NCBI GenBank assembly: GCA_019244295.1
Contig: JAFASX010000132.1
Location: 1-60,663, forward strand
Origin: Pseudonocardia sp.
GTDB lineage: Bacteria; Actinomycetota; Actinomycetes; Mycobacteriales; Pseudonocardiaceae
Length of the DNA: 60,663 nt
Direction: 5' to 3'
A program made the position numbers and the translations under genes. How positions within the stretch are numbered: position 1 is the first letter of the stretch; the number at the start of each line of letters is the position of its first letter. The notes under the pieces are model-generated. The model was given only the letters and a program-made list of their open reading frames with translations, searched no databases and was not told the origin of the DNA. Below, piece by piece: positions 16,756 through 25,616 of this stretch.

Positions 16756-17661
16756 CTAACCGCGAGAACCTCCGCTGCGGGCGTCAGCCAACAGCACAGG
16801 AATCCGCCGGTCCAGCCGGCGGGCATCTCCGCGTTGGGTCCAGGCCAGTAATCCGACGCCGACCACGGTGAGCAGCAGCCCCAGGCAACGGGCGATGACG
16901 GTAGCCTCTGTCGCAAACGGCTCGTCGAACACGACAATCCCCAGCCCGACCCCGATGACCGGGTCGATCGCCATCATCGCGGCCAGCGAGCCACCCAACG
17001 GGCCAGCTTGGAACGCCGCTTGGCTCAGCAGAGCGCCGGCAAGGCCGCATGCCAGCGCGGCCCACAGTTGCCAGCTGCCGAGCAGCACAAACAGGCCGTT
17101 GGCCCGCAACACCGCACCCCACGCCTTACCCAGTGCGGCCGAGGTAGCCAACACCGTGCCGGCCGAGGCCCCGAGGAATACGCTGCGCGCGCTACCCAGC
17201 CCGCGCAGCCCAGCCGAGAGCGTGGAAGCTAACACCGCGCCGGCAAGCAGTAGCCCAGGAATCCATTGCTCGACATCCGCCGACGTCGTCACGCCCTGCT
17301 CCGGCATTTCCACCAAGAACACCACCAGGCCAACTACCACGAGGCTCGCTGACAGTAATGCCCGGTGCGACACTCGCCGCCCGGCGATTCGCTGCATCAG
17401 CAACGCGACTACCAGGCCTGTGGTCAGCAGCGGCTGCACGAGCGAGAGCGGACCGATGTTTACCGCAAACAGATGCAACGCAACACCGGTGAACTGTGCC
17501 CCGACGCCGACCAGCCAGCGGGGACGGCGGACGAGATCGGCCAACAGCCCAGGGTGCAAGGGAGTACGACGACGGGCCCGCAGGGCACTGTCGTGCTGTA
17601 ACACGGAAGCCACCCCGAAGCAGACCGCCGCTAGCAACGACACAACCACGGCAACAGTCAC
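16756..17661 (-). CDS. DMT-superfamily (EamA-like) permease
   Basis: 301 residues with about ten hydrophobic segments in two repeats, the usual drug/metabolite transporter layout, and a short basic C-terminal tail. The N-terminus AVVVSLLAAVCFGVASVLQH is typical of the actinobacterial DMT group. It acts in the cytoplasmic membrane; substrate cannot be predicted. It is monocistronic by position: convergent with the carboxyltransferase and about 40 bases downstream of the glycosyltransferase gene at 17702. Confidence 0.85.
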   Translation of the reverse strand: MTVAVVVSLLAAVCFGVASVLQHDSALRARRRTPLHPGLLADLVRRPRWLVGVGAQFTGVALHLFAVNIGPLSLVQPLLTTGLVVALLMQRIAGRRVSHRALLSASLVVVGLVVFLVEMPEQGVTTSADVEQWIPGLLLAGAVLASTLSAGLRGLGSARSVFLGASAGTVLATSAALGKAWGAVLRANGLFVLLGSWQLWAALACGLAGALLSQAAFQAGPLGGSLAAMMAIDPVIGVGLGIVVFDEPFATEATVIARCLGLLLTVVGVGLLAWTQRGDARRLDRRIPVLLADARSGGSRG

Positions 17662-17701
17662 GGCAGCTCAACCATAGCGCGTATGGATGACCATCACGAA
17701 T

Positions 17702-18826
17702 TCAGGCGGTGCGCTGGGCCTGCCCCGCAGGGCGCACCCGATCGGACAGCAGACCAACGACCACCTGTGCCGCGTCCGGCTTACGTACCACCGCACTCGG
17801 GTCGCAACGCAGGCTGGCGTGCTGGCGCACCACGTCAGCCAGCTCGGCGCAGTCCGCCGGCCACGGAGCGAGGCCGGCCTCCGCCAACGTGCGGGCGTTT
17901 GCTGTGCCGTGCCCAGGAATCGGCCGGAAAGTAATCGCTGGCAGACCCGCGGTCAGTGCTTCGGTCAAGGTGAGTCCGCCCGCGTTGTGGATCAGCACGT
18001 CAGCCATTGCCATCAGCTGCGGAACATCGTCACGCCAGCCAAGCGCGATCACTCCATCCTCGCGGCGGTCGAGCTCGGCCCGCAACCGGGCGTTGCGGCC
18101 ACACAAGACGAGAATCTGAGCGACCTTGGTGGCGGCGATCTCACGGACCGCCCTCGGCACGTCGCCGAGACCGAGCGAACCAGCCACCATTAGAATCACC
18201 GGGCGGTCCGGGGACAACCCCAGTTCTTGGCGCAATGCCAGCCGGCGCTCCGGAGCCAGCCGCTGTCCGAACCGGGACGAGACCAAGCCGCCGACCGCGT
18301 ACATCGGAGTGCGGTAGGCCAGTCGACCCATTCGAGAGGTTGCCTCGGTCACCGTGAGATGGTGGTCCACATTCGCGTGCACCCACATTCGGTGTACGGC
18401 AGGATCGGTGAGATAAGTGACCACTGTGGCATCCAACGCTCCGCTTGCTCGCAGTTGGCCCAGCGTCTGGCTAGCCAGCGGGAAGGTCGACACCACCACG
18501 TGATGTCCCTTGGCCCAGCGCCGCATGCGGAACCTGGCCGCAAAGCAGAGCAGCAACGTGATCCGCTGGACCCAACCCTTGTGCTCCAGGTTGTCGAACA
18601 ACCAGTCAAAGAACCGGGGCGCGTAGCCAATACTCAGCTCATAGCCCTCACGCAGGATCAACCGTCCCAGCCACGGGATCGCGTCGAGATAGTCCCTGCG
18701 CTCTGTCGCCACGCCGACAGCACTCAATCGCGCGATAAGCTCATCCGCCGCGCCATCGTGTCCAGCGCCCACACTGCCGGATACCACCAGAACCCGCGCC
18801 CTACCGCCGTCCGCCGCTGGGGCCAT
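17702..18826 (-). CDS. GT28-like glycosyltransferase of the MGDG-synthase/MurG type
   Basis: 374 residues. The N-terminus reads VLVVSGSVGAGHDGAADEL, the GxGH-AA motif of monogalactosyldiacylglycerol synthase-like enzymes. The C-terminal donor domain reads LIHNAGGLTLTEALTAGLP, the MurG/GT28 donor loop (here HNAGG), followed by GHGTANA. Family members glycosylate diacylglycerol or related lipids at the inner face of the membrane. No transmembrane segments are visible, so membrane association would be peripheral. The acceptor is uncertain. It is not clearly part of the biosynthetic cluster. Confidence 0.85.
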   Translation of the reverse strand: MAPAADGGRARVLVVSGSVGAGHDGAADELIARLSAVGVATERRDYLDAIPWLGRLILREGYELSIGYAPRFFDWLFDNLEHKGWVQRITLLLCFAARFRMRRWAKGHHVVVSTFPLASQTLGQLRASGALDATVVTYLTDPAVHRMWVHANVDHHLTVTEATSRMGRLAYRTPMYAVGGLVSSRFGQRLAPERRLALRQELGLSPDRPVILMVAGSLGLGDVPRAVREIAATKVAQILVLCGRNARLRAELDRREDGVIALGWRDDVPQLMAMADVLIHNAGGLTLTEALTAGLPAITFRPIPGHGTANARTLAEAGLAPWPADCAELADVVRQHASLRCDPSAVVRKPDAAQVVVGLLSDRVRPAGQAQRTA

Positions 18827-19049
18827 CTATCTTCGACTCCCTGGTCCACCGTGCCCGGAAAGTACTCCTACAGCGTGTAAGAGCATAGGCGGAATCGGCA
18901 AATCTGGCAGGCCACGGGTAGCTGGGGCACTCGATAACGACGCCATCGGGCGATGTTCACCAACGTGCGGGACTTTGATATCAGCCGGGTTAAAGGCGAG
19001 TTCAGACCGTGTTCAGGCAAGCCTCAGGCTCAAACTGATCTTCCCAAGT

Positions 19050-19943
19050 TCAAGCCGGCCACAGCCACTCGATCAGCCGGCAGAACGCCAGCGTTGCTTG
19101 CACCGCCGCCGCCGCGGTCCCTACGCCGAGCATGAGCATCCCGCCCAGCCACAGCGGTTTAGGCCGGGGCGGCGCGGCCTGCAGCGCGGCAACACGAGCG
19201 GATACGGCGCAGGTGATGAACCCCAGCCCGGCACACAGTTGGCCGGTCTCGGCCAGCGCCGCCTTAGCCAACGCCGCGGCGGTCGCCTCACGGCTACCGC
19301 TGACCGCCGCCGCCCGCTCGTCGGCGGCTCGCTCCACGATGAACGCCACCGCTTCACGAACGGGGACAAGCAGCGGGTTGACCGCCGCGCACACCTCGAG
19401 CGCCGCCCGCAGGCCGTGGTGGTGGCCATGCAGATGGGCTCGCTCATGGGCGAGCACCACGCGCCGCTCCTTGCTGTCCAGCAGCGCCAGCAATCCTTGG
19501 GTGACCAGCACTCGGCCCGGGCGACCAGGTACCGCGAACGCATGCGGCTCATCCACGGGGACAACCACGAGCTCACCTGGTCCGCAGGAACGGCACAGCT
19601 CACGCAGCTCCTTACGGGTCGCCAACCGGATGCGCAACACCTTGACCGCCCGTACCACCCCAACGGCCAACATGATCACGGCCAATACCCCGACCACCCC
19701 AGGCACCGGTTGCACCAACCGCACACCACGTTCGCTGGCCTCCTGCACAGCGAACGTGGTGAACCCGAGCAAGGTGAACGACAACAGCAGTAAAGCCCAC
19801 GCGGTGCCGCTAGCGCACAGCACGGCGGCGCCCACCACCGTGAACGTCGTCCACCTGGTCGGCGCCAACCGGACCGCGATGAACCGGCCGAGCACAGCCA
19901 CCAGCACGGACAACACCGCTGGGACATACACGCTCACAGTCAT
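19050..19943 (-). CDS. M56-family membrane metallopeptidase (BlaR1/MecR1-like, no sensor domain)
   Basis: 297 residues with membrane segments near the N-terminus (residues 5-60 and 80-105) and at the C-terminus (270-290). The zinc motif HERAH lies in VVLAHERAHLHGHHH, and VERAADERA supplies the likely third ligand Glu. There is no extracellular penicillin-binding domain, so it is the short actinobacterial form. Its start overlaps the BlaI-type repressor gene by four bases (ATGA), matching the classic pairing in which the peptidase relieves repression. The regulated target is not obvious, since no beta-lactamase or PBP gene is adjacent. Confidence 0.88.
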   Translation of the reverse strand: MTVSVYVPAVLSVLVAVLGRFIAVRLAPTRWTTFTVVGAAVLCASGTAWALLLLSFTLLGFTTFAVQEASERGVRLVQPVPGVVGVLAVIMLAVGVVRAVKVLRIRLATRKELRELCRSCGPGELVVVPVDEPHAFAVPGRPGRVLVTQGLLALLDSKERRVVLAHERAHLHGHHHGLRAALEVCAAVNPLLVPVREAVAFIVERAADERAAAVSGSREATAAALAKAALAETGQLCAGLGFITCAVSARVAALQAAPPRPKPLWLGGMLMLGVGTAAAAVQATLAFCRLIEWLWPA

Positions 19944-20314
19944 CTGCGGCGCCTCAACATAGCTCGCAGCGCCTCGGCATCTTCCTCGGACAACGAGGTA
20001 GCGAACCGCTGCAACACACCCTGTCGGTCCGGGCCGCGTCGCAGCAGTGCCTGCATCTGCTCAGCGGCCAGCTCCTCAGCCCCTTTGACCGGGTAGTAGC
20101 GATGACGGCGACCGTCAGACGAGCGACCTACCAGGCCTTTGTCGTATAACCTAGATAAAATGGTCTGCACTGTGTTGTAGGCCAGCTCGGAGTCGACCGC
20201 CCGCTGTACCTCGGCGGTGGACAGCGGCTGATGTGCGGCCCATAGCGCGGCCAGCACCTCAGACTCGAGCGCGCCAGCCGCTCGCCGCGCCCGAAACCGG
20301 GGCGATGCGCTCAT
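19940..20314 (-). CDS. BlaI/MecI/CopY-family repressor
   Basis: 124 residues from the ATG at 20314; a longer in-frame extension upstream would run into the peptidase gene and lacks similarity. The winged-helix region is clear: LESEVLAALWAAHQPLSTAEV, then YNTVQTILSRLYDKGLV and RHRYYPVK. Members bind dyad operators as dimers and are cleaved or released on signal from an M56 peptidase. It lies 10 bases after the Xaa-Pro peptidase gene and overlaps the M56 gene, so all three are likely one transcript. Confidence 0.92.
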   Translation of the reverse strand: MSASPRFRARRAAGALESEVLAALWAAHQPLSTAEVQRAVDSELAYNTVQTILSRLYDKGLVGRSSDGRRHRYYPVKGAEELAAEQMQALLRRGPDRQGVLQRFATSLSEEDAEALRAMLRRRR

Positions 20315-20324
20315 CAGACCGATG

Positions 20325-21452
20325 CTATAGCACCACCAGCTCACGCGGGCGGTTGTTAAGCCGCTCGGCCCCAGCGTCCGTGACCACGACGATATCTTCA
20401 ATCCGGGCACCCCAGTCACCCTCCAGGTAGATCCCCGGCTCCACGCTGAAGGTCATGCCTGGCTCCAGCCGCAGCGGGTTGCCACCGACGATGTACGGAT
20501 CTTCGTGTACGTCCAGGCCGATTCCATGGCCGGTGCGGTGCAAGAACCGAGCGCCGAACCCACCCTTATCGACGATTCCTCTAGCGGCCGCGTCGACCTC
20601 CTCGGCCGTCACCCCCGGGGTTATCGATCGAAAGGCGGCTTCCTGCGCCTCACGCAGCACTTCGTAGGCATCTCGGACCGACGCCGCGGGCTGTGCTCCC
20701 ACGGCATACGTTCGGGTGCAGTCGGAGTGGTAGCCCGAGGCAAGCGGGCCACCGATGTCGATCACTACCAGATCACCCGGAGCAATCACTCGATCGGATA
20801 GCTTGTGATGTGGGCTCGCCCCGTTCGGCCCTGACCCGACAATCACGAACGCCGCGCTGGTGTGGCCCTCGGCCACAATCGCCTCGGCGATATCCGCGCC
20901 AACCGCGGCCTCGGTGCGTCCCGGGCGCAGGAACTCCGCCATCCTTGCATGCACCCGGTCGATCGCCGCGCCGGCGGACCGCAGTTCGGCCACCTCCGAG
21001 GCGTCCTTGCGCATCCGCAACTGCGCGAGGACACCGCCGGCTAGCGTCTGCACGGCTTCCGGTAGGGCATCGCGCAGCCCGAGCACGTGCGCCGCCGGCA
21101 TCGAGTCAGCGACCGCGACCCGCCTTGGGCCGCCAGCGAGATCGCTCACCAACAGATAAGGATCATCCTCGTCGTTCCAAGTGATGACCTCGACGCCCAG
21201 CGCCTCCAGCGGGATGTCAGCCCAACCCGGCGCCTCGAGCGTCGGCACCACGAGAGCCGGCGGCGCGTTATGACCGTCGGCCCCGAGCAGCAGGCAGGTC
21301 AGCCGCTCATGGCTGCTGGACGGGCTGTCGAGCAAGTAGCGCAGATCGGCCCCCGGAGTGACGACCAGCAGATCGACCCCCCGCCTCGCGGCGACCTCGG
21401 CGGCACGGCCCAGCCGCGCGGCAAGCAACCCAACAGCGACACTCATACACAT
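20325..21452 (-). CDS. Xaa-Pro aminopeptidase family (M24) peptidase
   Basis: 375 residues. An N-terminal creatinase-like domain (about 1-140) is followed by the pita-bread catalytic domain. Metal ligands are visible in VVIDIGGPLASGYHSDCTRTY (two Asp), HRTGHGIGLDVHE (His), MTFSVEPGIY (Glu) and GARIEDIVVV (Glu). It removes N-terminal residues before proline, or cleaves X-Pro dipeptides, in the cytosol. It corresponds by position to Rv2089c of M. tuberculosis. It is divergent from the lysX-like gene with about 80 bases between starts. Confidence 0.93.
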   Translation of the reverse strand: MCMSVAVGLLAARLGRAAEVAARRGVDLLVVTPGADLRYLLDSPSSSHERLTCLLLGADGHNAPPALVVPTLEAPGWADIPLEALGVEVITWNDEDDPYLLVSDLAGGPRRVAVADSMPAAHVLGLRDALPEAVQTLAGGVLAQLRMRKDASEVAELRSAGAAIDRVHARMAEFLRPGRTEAAVGADIAEAIVAEGHTSAAFVIVGSGPNGASPHHKLSDRVIAPGDLVVIDIGGPLASGYHSDCTRTYAVGAQPAASVRDAYEVLREAQEAAFRSITPGVTAEEVDAAARGIVDKGGFGARFLHRTGHGIGLDVHEDPYIVGGNPLRLEPGMTFSVEPGIYLEGDWGARIEDIVVVTDAGAERLNNRPRELVVL

Positions 21453-21530
21453 AGCTTAAGCGGAGGGTCTGACAATCCAGCACGCGGCGCGGTGACGGGT
21501 ATTGAAACGGCGGTGTCCGACCCTGCCGCT

Positions 21531-24500
21531 ATGGTGGCCCGCGTGGCTCCCCATGGCGCCGATCACCGCACTGATGAACGCCGCGCTGATGAACACCGCA
21601 CCGAGACTCGCCGGCCCGACTACCCTTACCGCTATCGCACCGACCGCGTGGTGGCTGACATCTGGGCTCGATACGGGAACCTCGAGCCGGACCAAGCCAC
21701 CGACGACGAGGTCCGGATCGCTGGGCGGCTGACCGCGCTACGCCGCCACGGCGGGCTCAGCTTCGGTGTACTGCGCGACGTCTCCGACGGCATCCAGCTC
21801 TTCGTCGAGACCGCTCAAGTCGGCTCGTCACGCCATCGCGAGTTCGATGCGCTGAACCGGGGCGACTGGATCGGGGTCCGGGGAACTGTCATGACCACCC
21901 GCCGGGGCGAGCTGTCCGTTCGGGTAGCGGAGTTCACCGTCCTAGCCCCGGCCCTGCGGCCACCGCCGAACGGCCCGGCCGCGCTGACCGACGTCGAGAC
22001 CCGCTATCGGCAGCGCTATGTCGACCTCGCGGTGAACCCCCGGAGCAGGGAGATCTTCCGGATTCGGCACGCCGCGATAGCCGAGATCCGGCGGCTGCTA
22101 GCCGACCGGGGCTTCGTCGAGGTCGAGGGCCCGGTACTGCAGAACCTCCAAGGCGGAGCGGCCGCCCGTCCCTTCATCGCCCACCACAACGCGCTCGGTA
22201 TCGATCTTTATTTGCGAGTCGCGCTGGAGCTGCATCTCAAGCGGCTAGTGGTCGCCGGGATGGAGCGCGTGTTCGAAATCGGCCGGGTGTTTCGCAACGA
22301 AGGTCTCGACAGCCGGCACAACCCGGAGTTCACGCTCTTGGAGGCCTACCAGGCGTTCGCTGATTACCACGACATGATGGACCTCGCCGAGGACCTGGTA
22401 ACCGGGGCGGCGAAAGTGGCCCTCGGCATGCGCACCTCAGCTGAGCTGGGCGGGCGGAAGATCGATCTCGCTACCCCGTGGCCGAGGGTCCGCATGGCTG
22501 ACTTGATCAAACAGTACGCCGGCGTCACGATGCATCCGGACATGCCACTCGCGCAGGCCCGTACGCTGCTTGACCAGCTGCGGATCCCCTACCGATCCGG
22601 CTGGGGAGCCGGCCGGCTGATGCAGGAGGTGTACGAGGCAAAAGTCCAGCGAGAGATTACCGGCCCACTATTTTGCATTGACTTTCCACGCGAGGTGTCT
22701 CCACTGGCGCGAGAGCACCGCGACGATGCTAGCTACGCCGAGCGCTTCGAGTTGATCGTCGCGGGCTTCGAACTGTGCAACGCCTACAGCGAGCAGAACG
22801 ACCCGGGCGCTCAGCTCACCGCGTTCCGGGCGGAGGCAGCCGCGCGCGCGGCCGGCGACCCAGAGGCGGGTGAGATCGACCTGGACTACATCCGCGCGCT
22901 GGAGCACGGCCTGCCGCCAACCGGCGGGCTCGGCATCGGTATAGACCGCCTGGTCATGCTGCTGGCCGAGGCCGACTCGATCCGCGAGGTCATCCTGTTC
23001 CCGACCCTGCGCCCTGAGCTGCCCGCTTCGGTTTCCGAGAAGCCGCCTGGCGCACCTGCGCCAATAGGCCCGCCCACCCCGGTGCCAGGCGGTTCGCCCG
23101 TACCACCGCGCGCCCGATACGGCGAAGACGACCCACCTCAATCGGCGCCACCGCTCCCACCCCCCACCACCGGACAAGCCACCGGCGCGCCCGCGGCGCA
23201 GCCGCGCTGGCCAGTTCGGCTCGTGGCGGGGCTGACCGCGGTGAGCGGTGTGCTGGACCTGCTGGTGCTGCTGCCCACCATGCACAGCAGGTTTCAGCGA
23301 GTGGAGCGGGTACTCGAACCGACCTGGTTCGTTGTCGCGAATCGAGTGCTGTCGGTGTTGATCGGACTTGCTCTGTTGCTGCTGGCTGACCAGCTGGCCA
23401 AACGCAAACGAAACGCCTGGCGGATCGGGCTGCCGTTATTTGCCGTCAGCGCGGTGGCGCACCTGTGGAAGGGGCCGGAGCTGGCCGTCACAGTGAATGT
23501 CGCCATGCTACTTGCCTTGGTGCTCGCCAAAGACCAATTCCGAGCCGCCTCGGATCCACCGTCGCTGTTGCGGTTGGCGCGGTTCTTGCCCACTTACCTC
23601 GCCGCTGTGTTGGTGTTCGGCGTGGGCAGCCTTTACCTGGAGCACCGCGAGATACGACCTGAGTTCACCTTCTCGGGTGCGGTTAGCACGGTACTCAGCG
23701 GCCTGATCGGGCTGGATGGCGATTACGTCTACCTACGGCCCAAGTTCGAGGTCTTCTTCTCCACTGCGTTGATCGCACTCGGGGTGGTGGGGTTGGTGGT
23801 CTTCGCGGTCTTGGTATTCCGGCCGTTGCGAGCGAGAGGGCCGCATACCGAAGCCGACTGGCATCACGCGCTACGCCTGGTGCACAGCTACGGTTGGGAC
23901 ACTTTGGCCTACTTCTCGCTGCGCGACGACAAAAGTTTCTTCTTCAGTTCCGATGGCGAGGCCATGCTCGCCTACACCTACGCCGGTGGGTACGCGCTGG
24001 TCGCCGGTGACCCGATCGGTGCGGCGGAGTCGGTGCCTCGGTTGCTCGATGAGTTTCTAAGCATGTGCGACGAGCGAGCCTGGAACCCCGCGTTCCTGGC
24101 GATCCGCCAGTCTGACTTTGCCAGCTACGCCGCGCGCGGGTTCCGCAGTTTTTATCTCGGCGACGAAGCCATCATGCGCTGCGACCGCTTCGCGCTGGAC
24201 GCCTCGGTGCCGAAGAGCGTGCGCGCGGCGGTCCGCCGGGTCGATCGTCGCTACCGGTTCGAGTTGCTGCCCGAATCGGGCGCGTCACCCCGGCTGGTTC
24301 ACCAGCTGAACGCCATCAGCGCTCGGTGGCGGGGCAAGGCGCCTGAGCGCGGGTTCACCATGTCGCTGAGTCAGGACATCAAGGGCGAAGGGGCGAACCC
24401 CGATTTTCTGCTGTGCGTCGCGCTGGACGAGAACGACGAACCAGGCGGCTTCCTACGCCTCGTTCCAGCGTACGGGTCTGACTTCGGGTACACGCTGGAC

Positions 24501-24929
24501 CTGATGCGACACGACCCCGGCGCGCCGAACGGAATGACTGAGTTCCTGATCGCCTCGACCGCGCTGGCGCTCGGTCAGCGAGGGGTGGTCCGGCTGTCGA
24601 TGAACTTCGCTATGTGGGGGCGGCTGTTCGCCGACGATGTGCCGTTCACCGCACCGGAGCGGCTGGCACGGCGGCTGGTGAGCGTGCTGAACCCGTTCTT
24701 CCAGATCCGGTCGCTGCGAGACTTCAACGCCAAGTTCAACCCGGAGTGGTTGCCCCGCGTGCTGGCGTATCGCCGACCCACAGACTTACCCAGGGTGGGG
24801 CTGCTCTACGCCGGTGCGGAGGGTTTCCTCGCGGTGCCGTTCATTGGCGACTTGCTAGTTCCCAAGGCCGTTGGTGGAGTCGGATCACCATCCGCCCCAC
24901 CCCCACTTCCGCTTCCGTCTCCGAAGTAA
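21531..24929 (+). CDS. lysX: Bifunctional lysyl-tRNA synthetase / phosphatidylglycerol lysyltransferase, LysRS domain first
   Basis: About 1132 residues from the ATG at 21531; in-frame GTGs at 21492 and 21513 are possible starts. The class II lysyl-tRNA synthetase part spans about residues 20-520, with an OB-fold, motif 2 FRNEGLDSRHNPEFT and motif 3 GLGIGIDRLVML. A proline-rich linker (about 520-560) leads to six or so membrane segments (about 562-780) and then a DUF2156 aminoacyl-transferase domain (about 790-1125; SLRDDKSFFFSSDGEAMLAY, ALVAGDPIG). The protein would charge tRNA with lysine and pass lysine to phosphatidylglycerol, giving cationic-peptide resistance. In M. tuberculosis LysX, as I recall it, the membrane/transferase part comes first, so the order here is reversed. 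A separate housekeeping LysS probably exists elsewhere. Confidence 0.93.
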   Translation: MVARVAPHGADHRTDERRADEHRTETRRPDYPYRYRTDRVVADIWARYGNLEPDQATDDEVRIAGRLTALRRHGGLSFGVLRDVSDGIQLFVETAQVGSSRHREFDALNRGDWIGVRGTVMTTRRGELSVRVAEFTVLAPALRPPPNGPAALTDVETRYRQRYVDLAVNPRSREIFRIRHAAIAEIRRLLADRGFVEVEGPVLQNLQGGAAARPFIAHHNALGIDLYLRVALELHLKRLVVAGMERVFEIGRVFRNEGLDSRHNPEFTLLEAYQAFADYHDMMDLAEDLVTGAAKVALGMRTSAELGGRKIDLATPWPRVRMADLIKQYAGVTMHPDMPLAQARTLLDQLRIPYRSGWGAGRLMQEVYEAKVQREITGPLFCIDFPREVSPLAREHRDDASYAERFELIVAGFELCNAYSEQNDPGAQLTAFRAEAAARAAGDPEAGEIDLDYIRALEHGLPPTGGLGIGIDRLVMLLAEADSIREVILFPTLRPELPASVSEKPPGAPAPIGPPTPVPGGSPVPPRARYGEDDPPQSAPPLPPPTTGQATGAPAAQPRWPVRLVAGLTAVSGVLDLLVLLPTMHSRFQRVERVLEPTWFVVANRVLSVLIGLALLLLADQLAKRKRNAWRIGLPLFAVSAVAHLWKGPELAVTVNVAMLLALVLAKDQFRAASDPPSLLRLARFLPTYLAAVLVFGVGSLYLEHREIRPEFTFSGAVSTVLSGLIGLDGDYVYLRPKFEVFFSTALIALGVVGLVVFAVLVFRPLRARGPHTEADWHHALRLVHSYGWDTLAYFSLRDDKSFFFSSDGEAMLAYTYAGGYALVAGDPIGAAESVPRLLDEFLSMCDERAWNPAFLAIRQSDFASYAARGFRSFYLGDEAIMRCDRFALDASVPKSVRAAVRRVDRRYRFELLPESGASPRLVHQLNAISARWRGKAPERGFTMSLSQDIKGEGANPDFLLCVALDENDEPGGFLRLVPAYGSDFGYTLDLMRHDPGAPNGMTEFLIASTALALGQRGVVRLSMNFAMWGRLFADDVPFTAPERLARRLVSVLNPFFQIRSLRDFNAKFNPEWLPRVLAYRRPTDLPRVGLLYAGAEGFLAVPFIGDLLVPKAVGGVGSPSAPPPLPLPSPK

Positions 24930-24985
24930 AAGTACCGCTCACTCACGGCGGCGGCCGGGACCCCAGCCGAGAACACACACCAGCG

Positions 24986-25516
24986 TCAGCGGGAACCGCT
25001 CAGGGTGAGCCGGCTCGCGCTGTACGCCGCGTTGCTGACCAGCCCGCCGATCGCCATTCCGATCACCAGGTGGATCACCGCTTGAGCCAGCCGCACCGGA
25101 ACCGAGCCAGAGCCGAGGAACGGCAGCACTACAGCGGCCGTGGTCAACAGACCAACAATCCAACTGAAGTATGACAGCGGGCTGGGCGTACTGATCAACA
25201 ACACGTGCGCGAGGCCGGTGGCCAGCAGCGCCGCGCAAACAGCCGCGGCGACCAGGGCGGTGGTGGACGAATCGCCGAATGCGCCGGCCTTCGCCGGCGA
25301 TAGTACGGCCAGCTGGAACGCCGCCCGCGCCACTAGCAGACCGACCAAGGCCACGAGCCCGGCCACCACAGCGGCGGCCACTCCCCCGGCCCATAGCCGA
25401 CCAACGTTGACCTCAGTCTGCACCGGCGCCACCGGGGTGTAAGCACTTGAGGGGCGTCCGTAGTCGTCACGACGGCCATAGTCATCGCGACCTGGAGCTC
25501 GATAATCGCCGTTCAT
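24986..25516 (-). CDS. Small membrane protein with four hydrophobic segments
   Basis: 176 residues from the ATG at 25516. The N-terminal 35 residues are polar and rich in Asp, Arg and Tyr (GRDDYGRRDDYGR is a short repeat). Four hydrophobic segments follow (about 50-70, 85-110, 115-140 and 148-165). It sits where M. tuberculosis has the membrane protein Rv2091c, between the exonuclease and the peptidase block, so it is probably an ortholog of that family or a DUF6069-like protein. Function unknown. It is divergent from the exonuclease gene with only 70 bases between start codons. Confidence 0.75.
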   Translation of the reverse strand: MNGDYRAPGRDDYGRRDDYGRPSSAYTPVAPVQTEVNVGRLWAGGVAAAVVAGLVALVGLLVARAAFQLAVLSPAKAGAFGDSSTTALVAAAVCAALLATGLAHVLLISTPSPLSYFSWIVGLLTTAAVVLPFLGSGSVPVRLAQAVIHLVIGMAIGGLVSNAAYSASRLTLSGSR

Positions 25517-25570
25517 GCCGCACATCGTGCATGCACGATCCTCAGGCCACGACGCCGGGGGCTGCATACG

Positions 25571-25616
25571 CCCGTGAGTGGCGAGTATGGTTCCAGCCAT
25601 ACTCACCACTCACGGG
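25571..25616. promoter_or_regulatory. Long near-perfect inverted repeat covering the exonuclease start
   Basis: Two 20-base arms (25571-25590 and 25597-25616) match as reverse complements at 19 of 20 positions, with a 6-base loop (TTCCAG). The likely ATG of the exonuclease gene (25587) lies inside the left arm, and the divergent membrane-protein gene starts 55 bases away. In RNA it would form a very stable stem hiding the initiation codon. It could act as translational control, a dimer operator for both promoters, or a mobile-repeat scar. Confidence 0.8.

Noticed and set aside
21087..21530. N-terminal extension of the lysX frame by 148 residues
   Set aside because: It runs antisense through the Xaa-Pro peptidase gene and has no similarity to the synthetase; a start at 21492-21531 is more likely.
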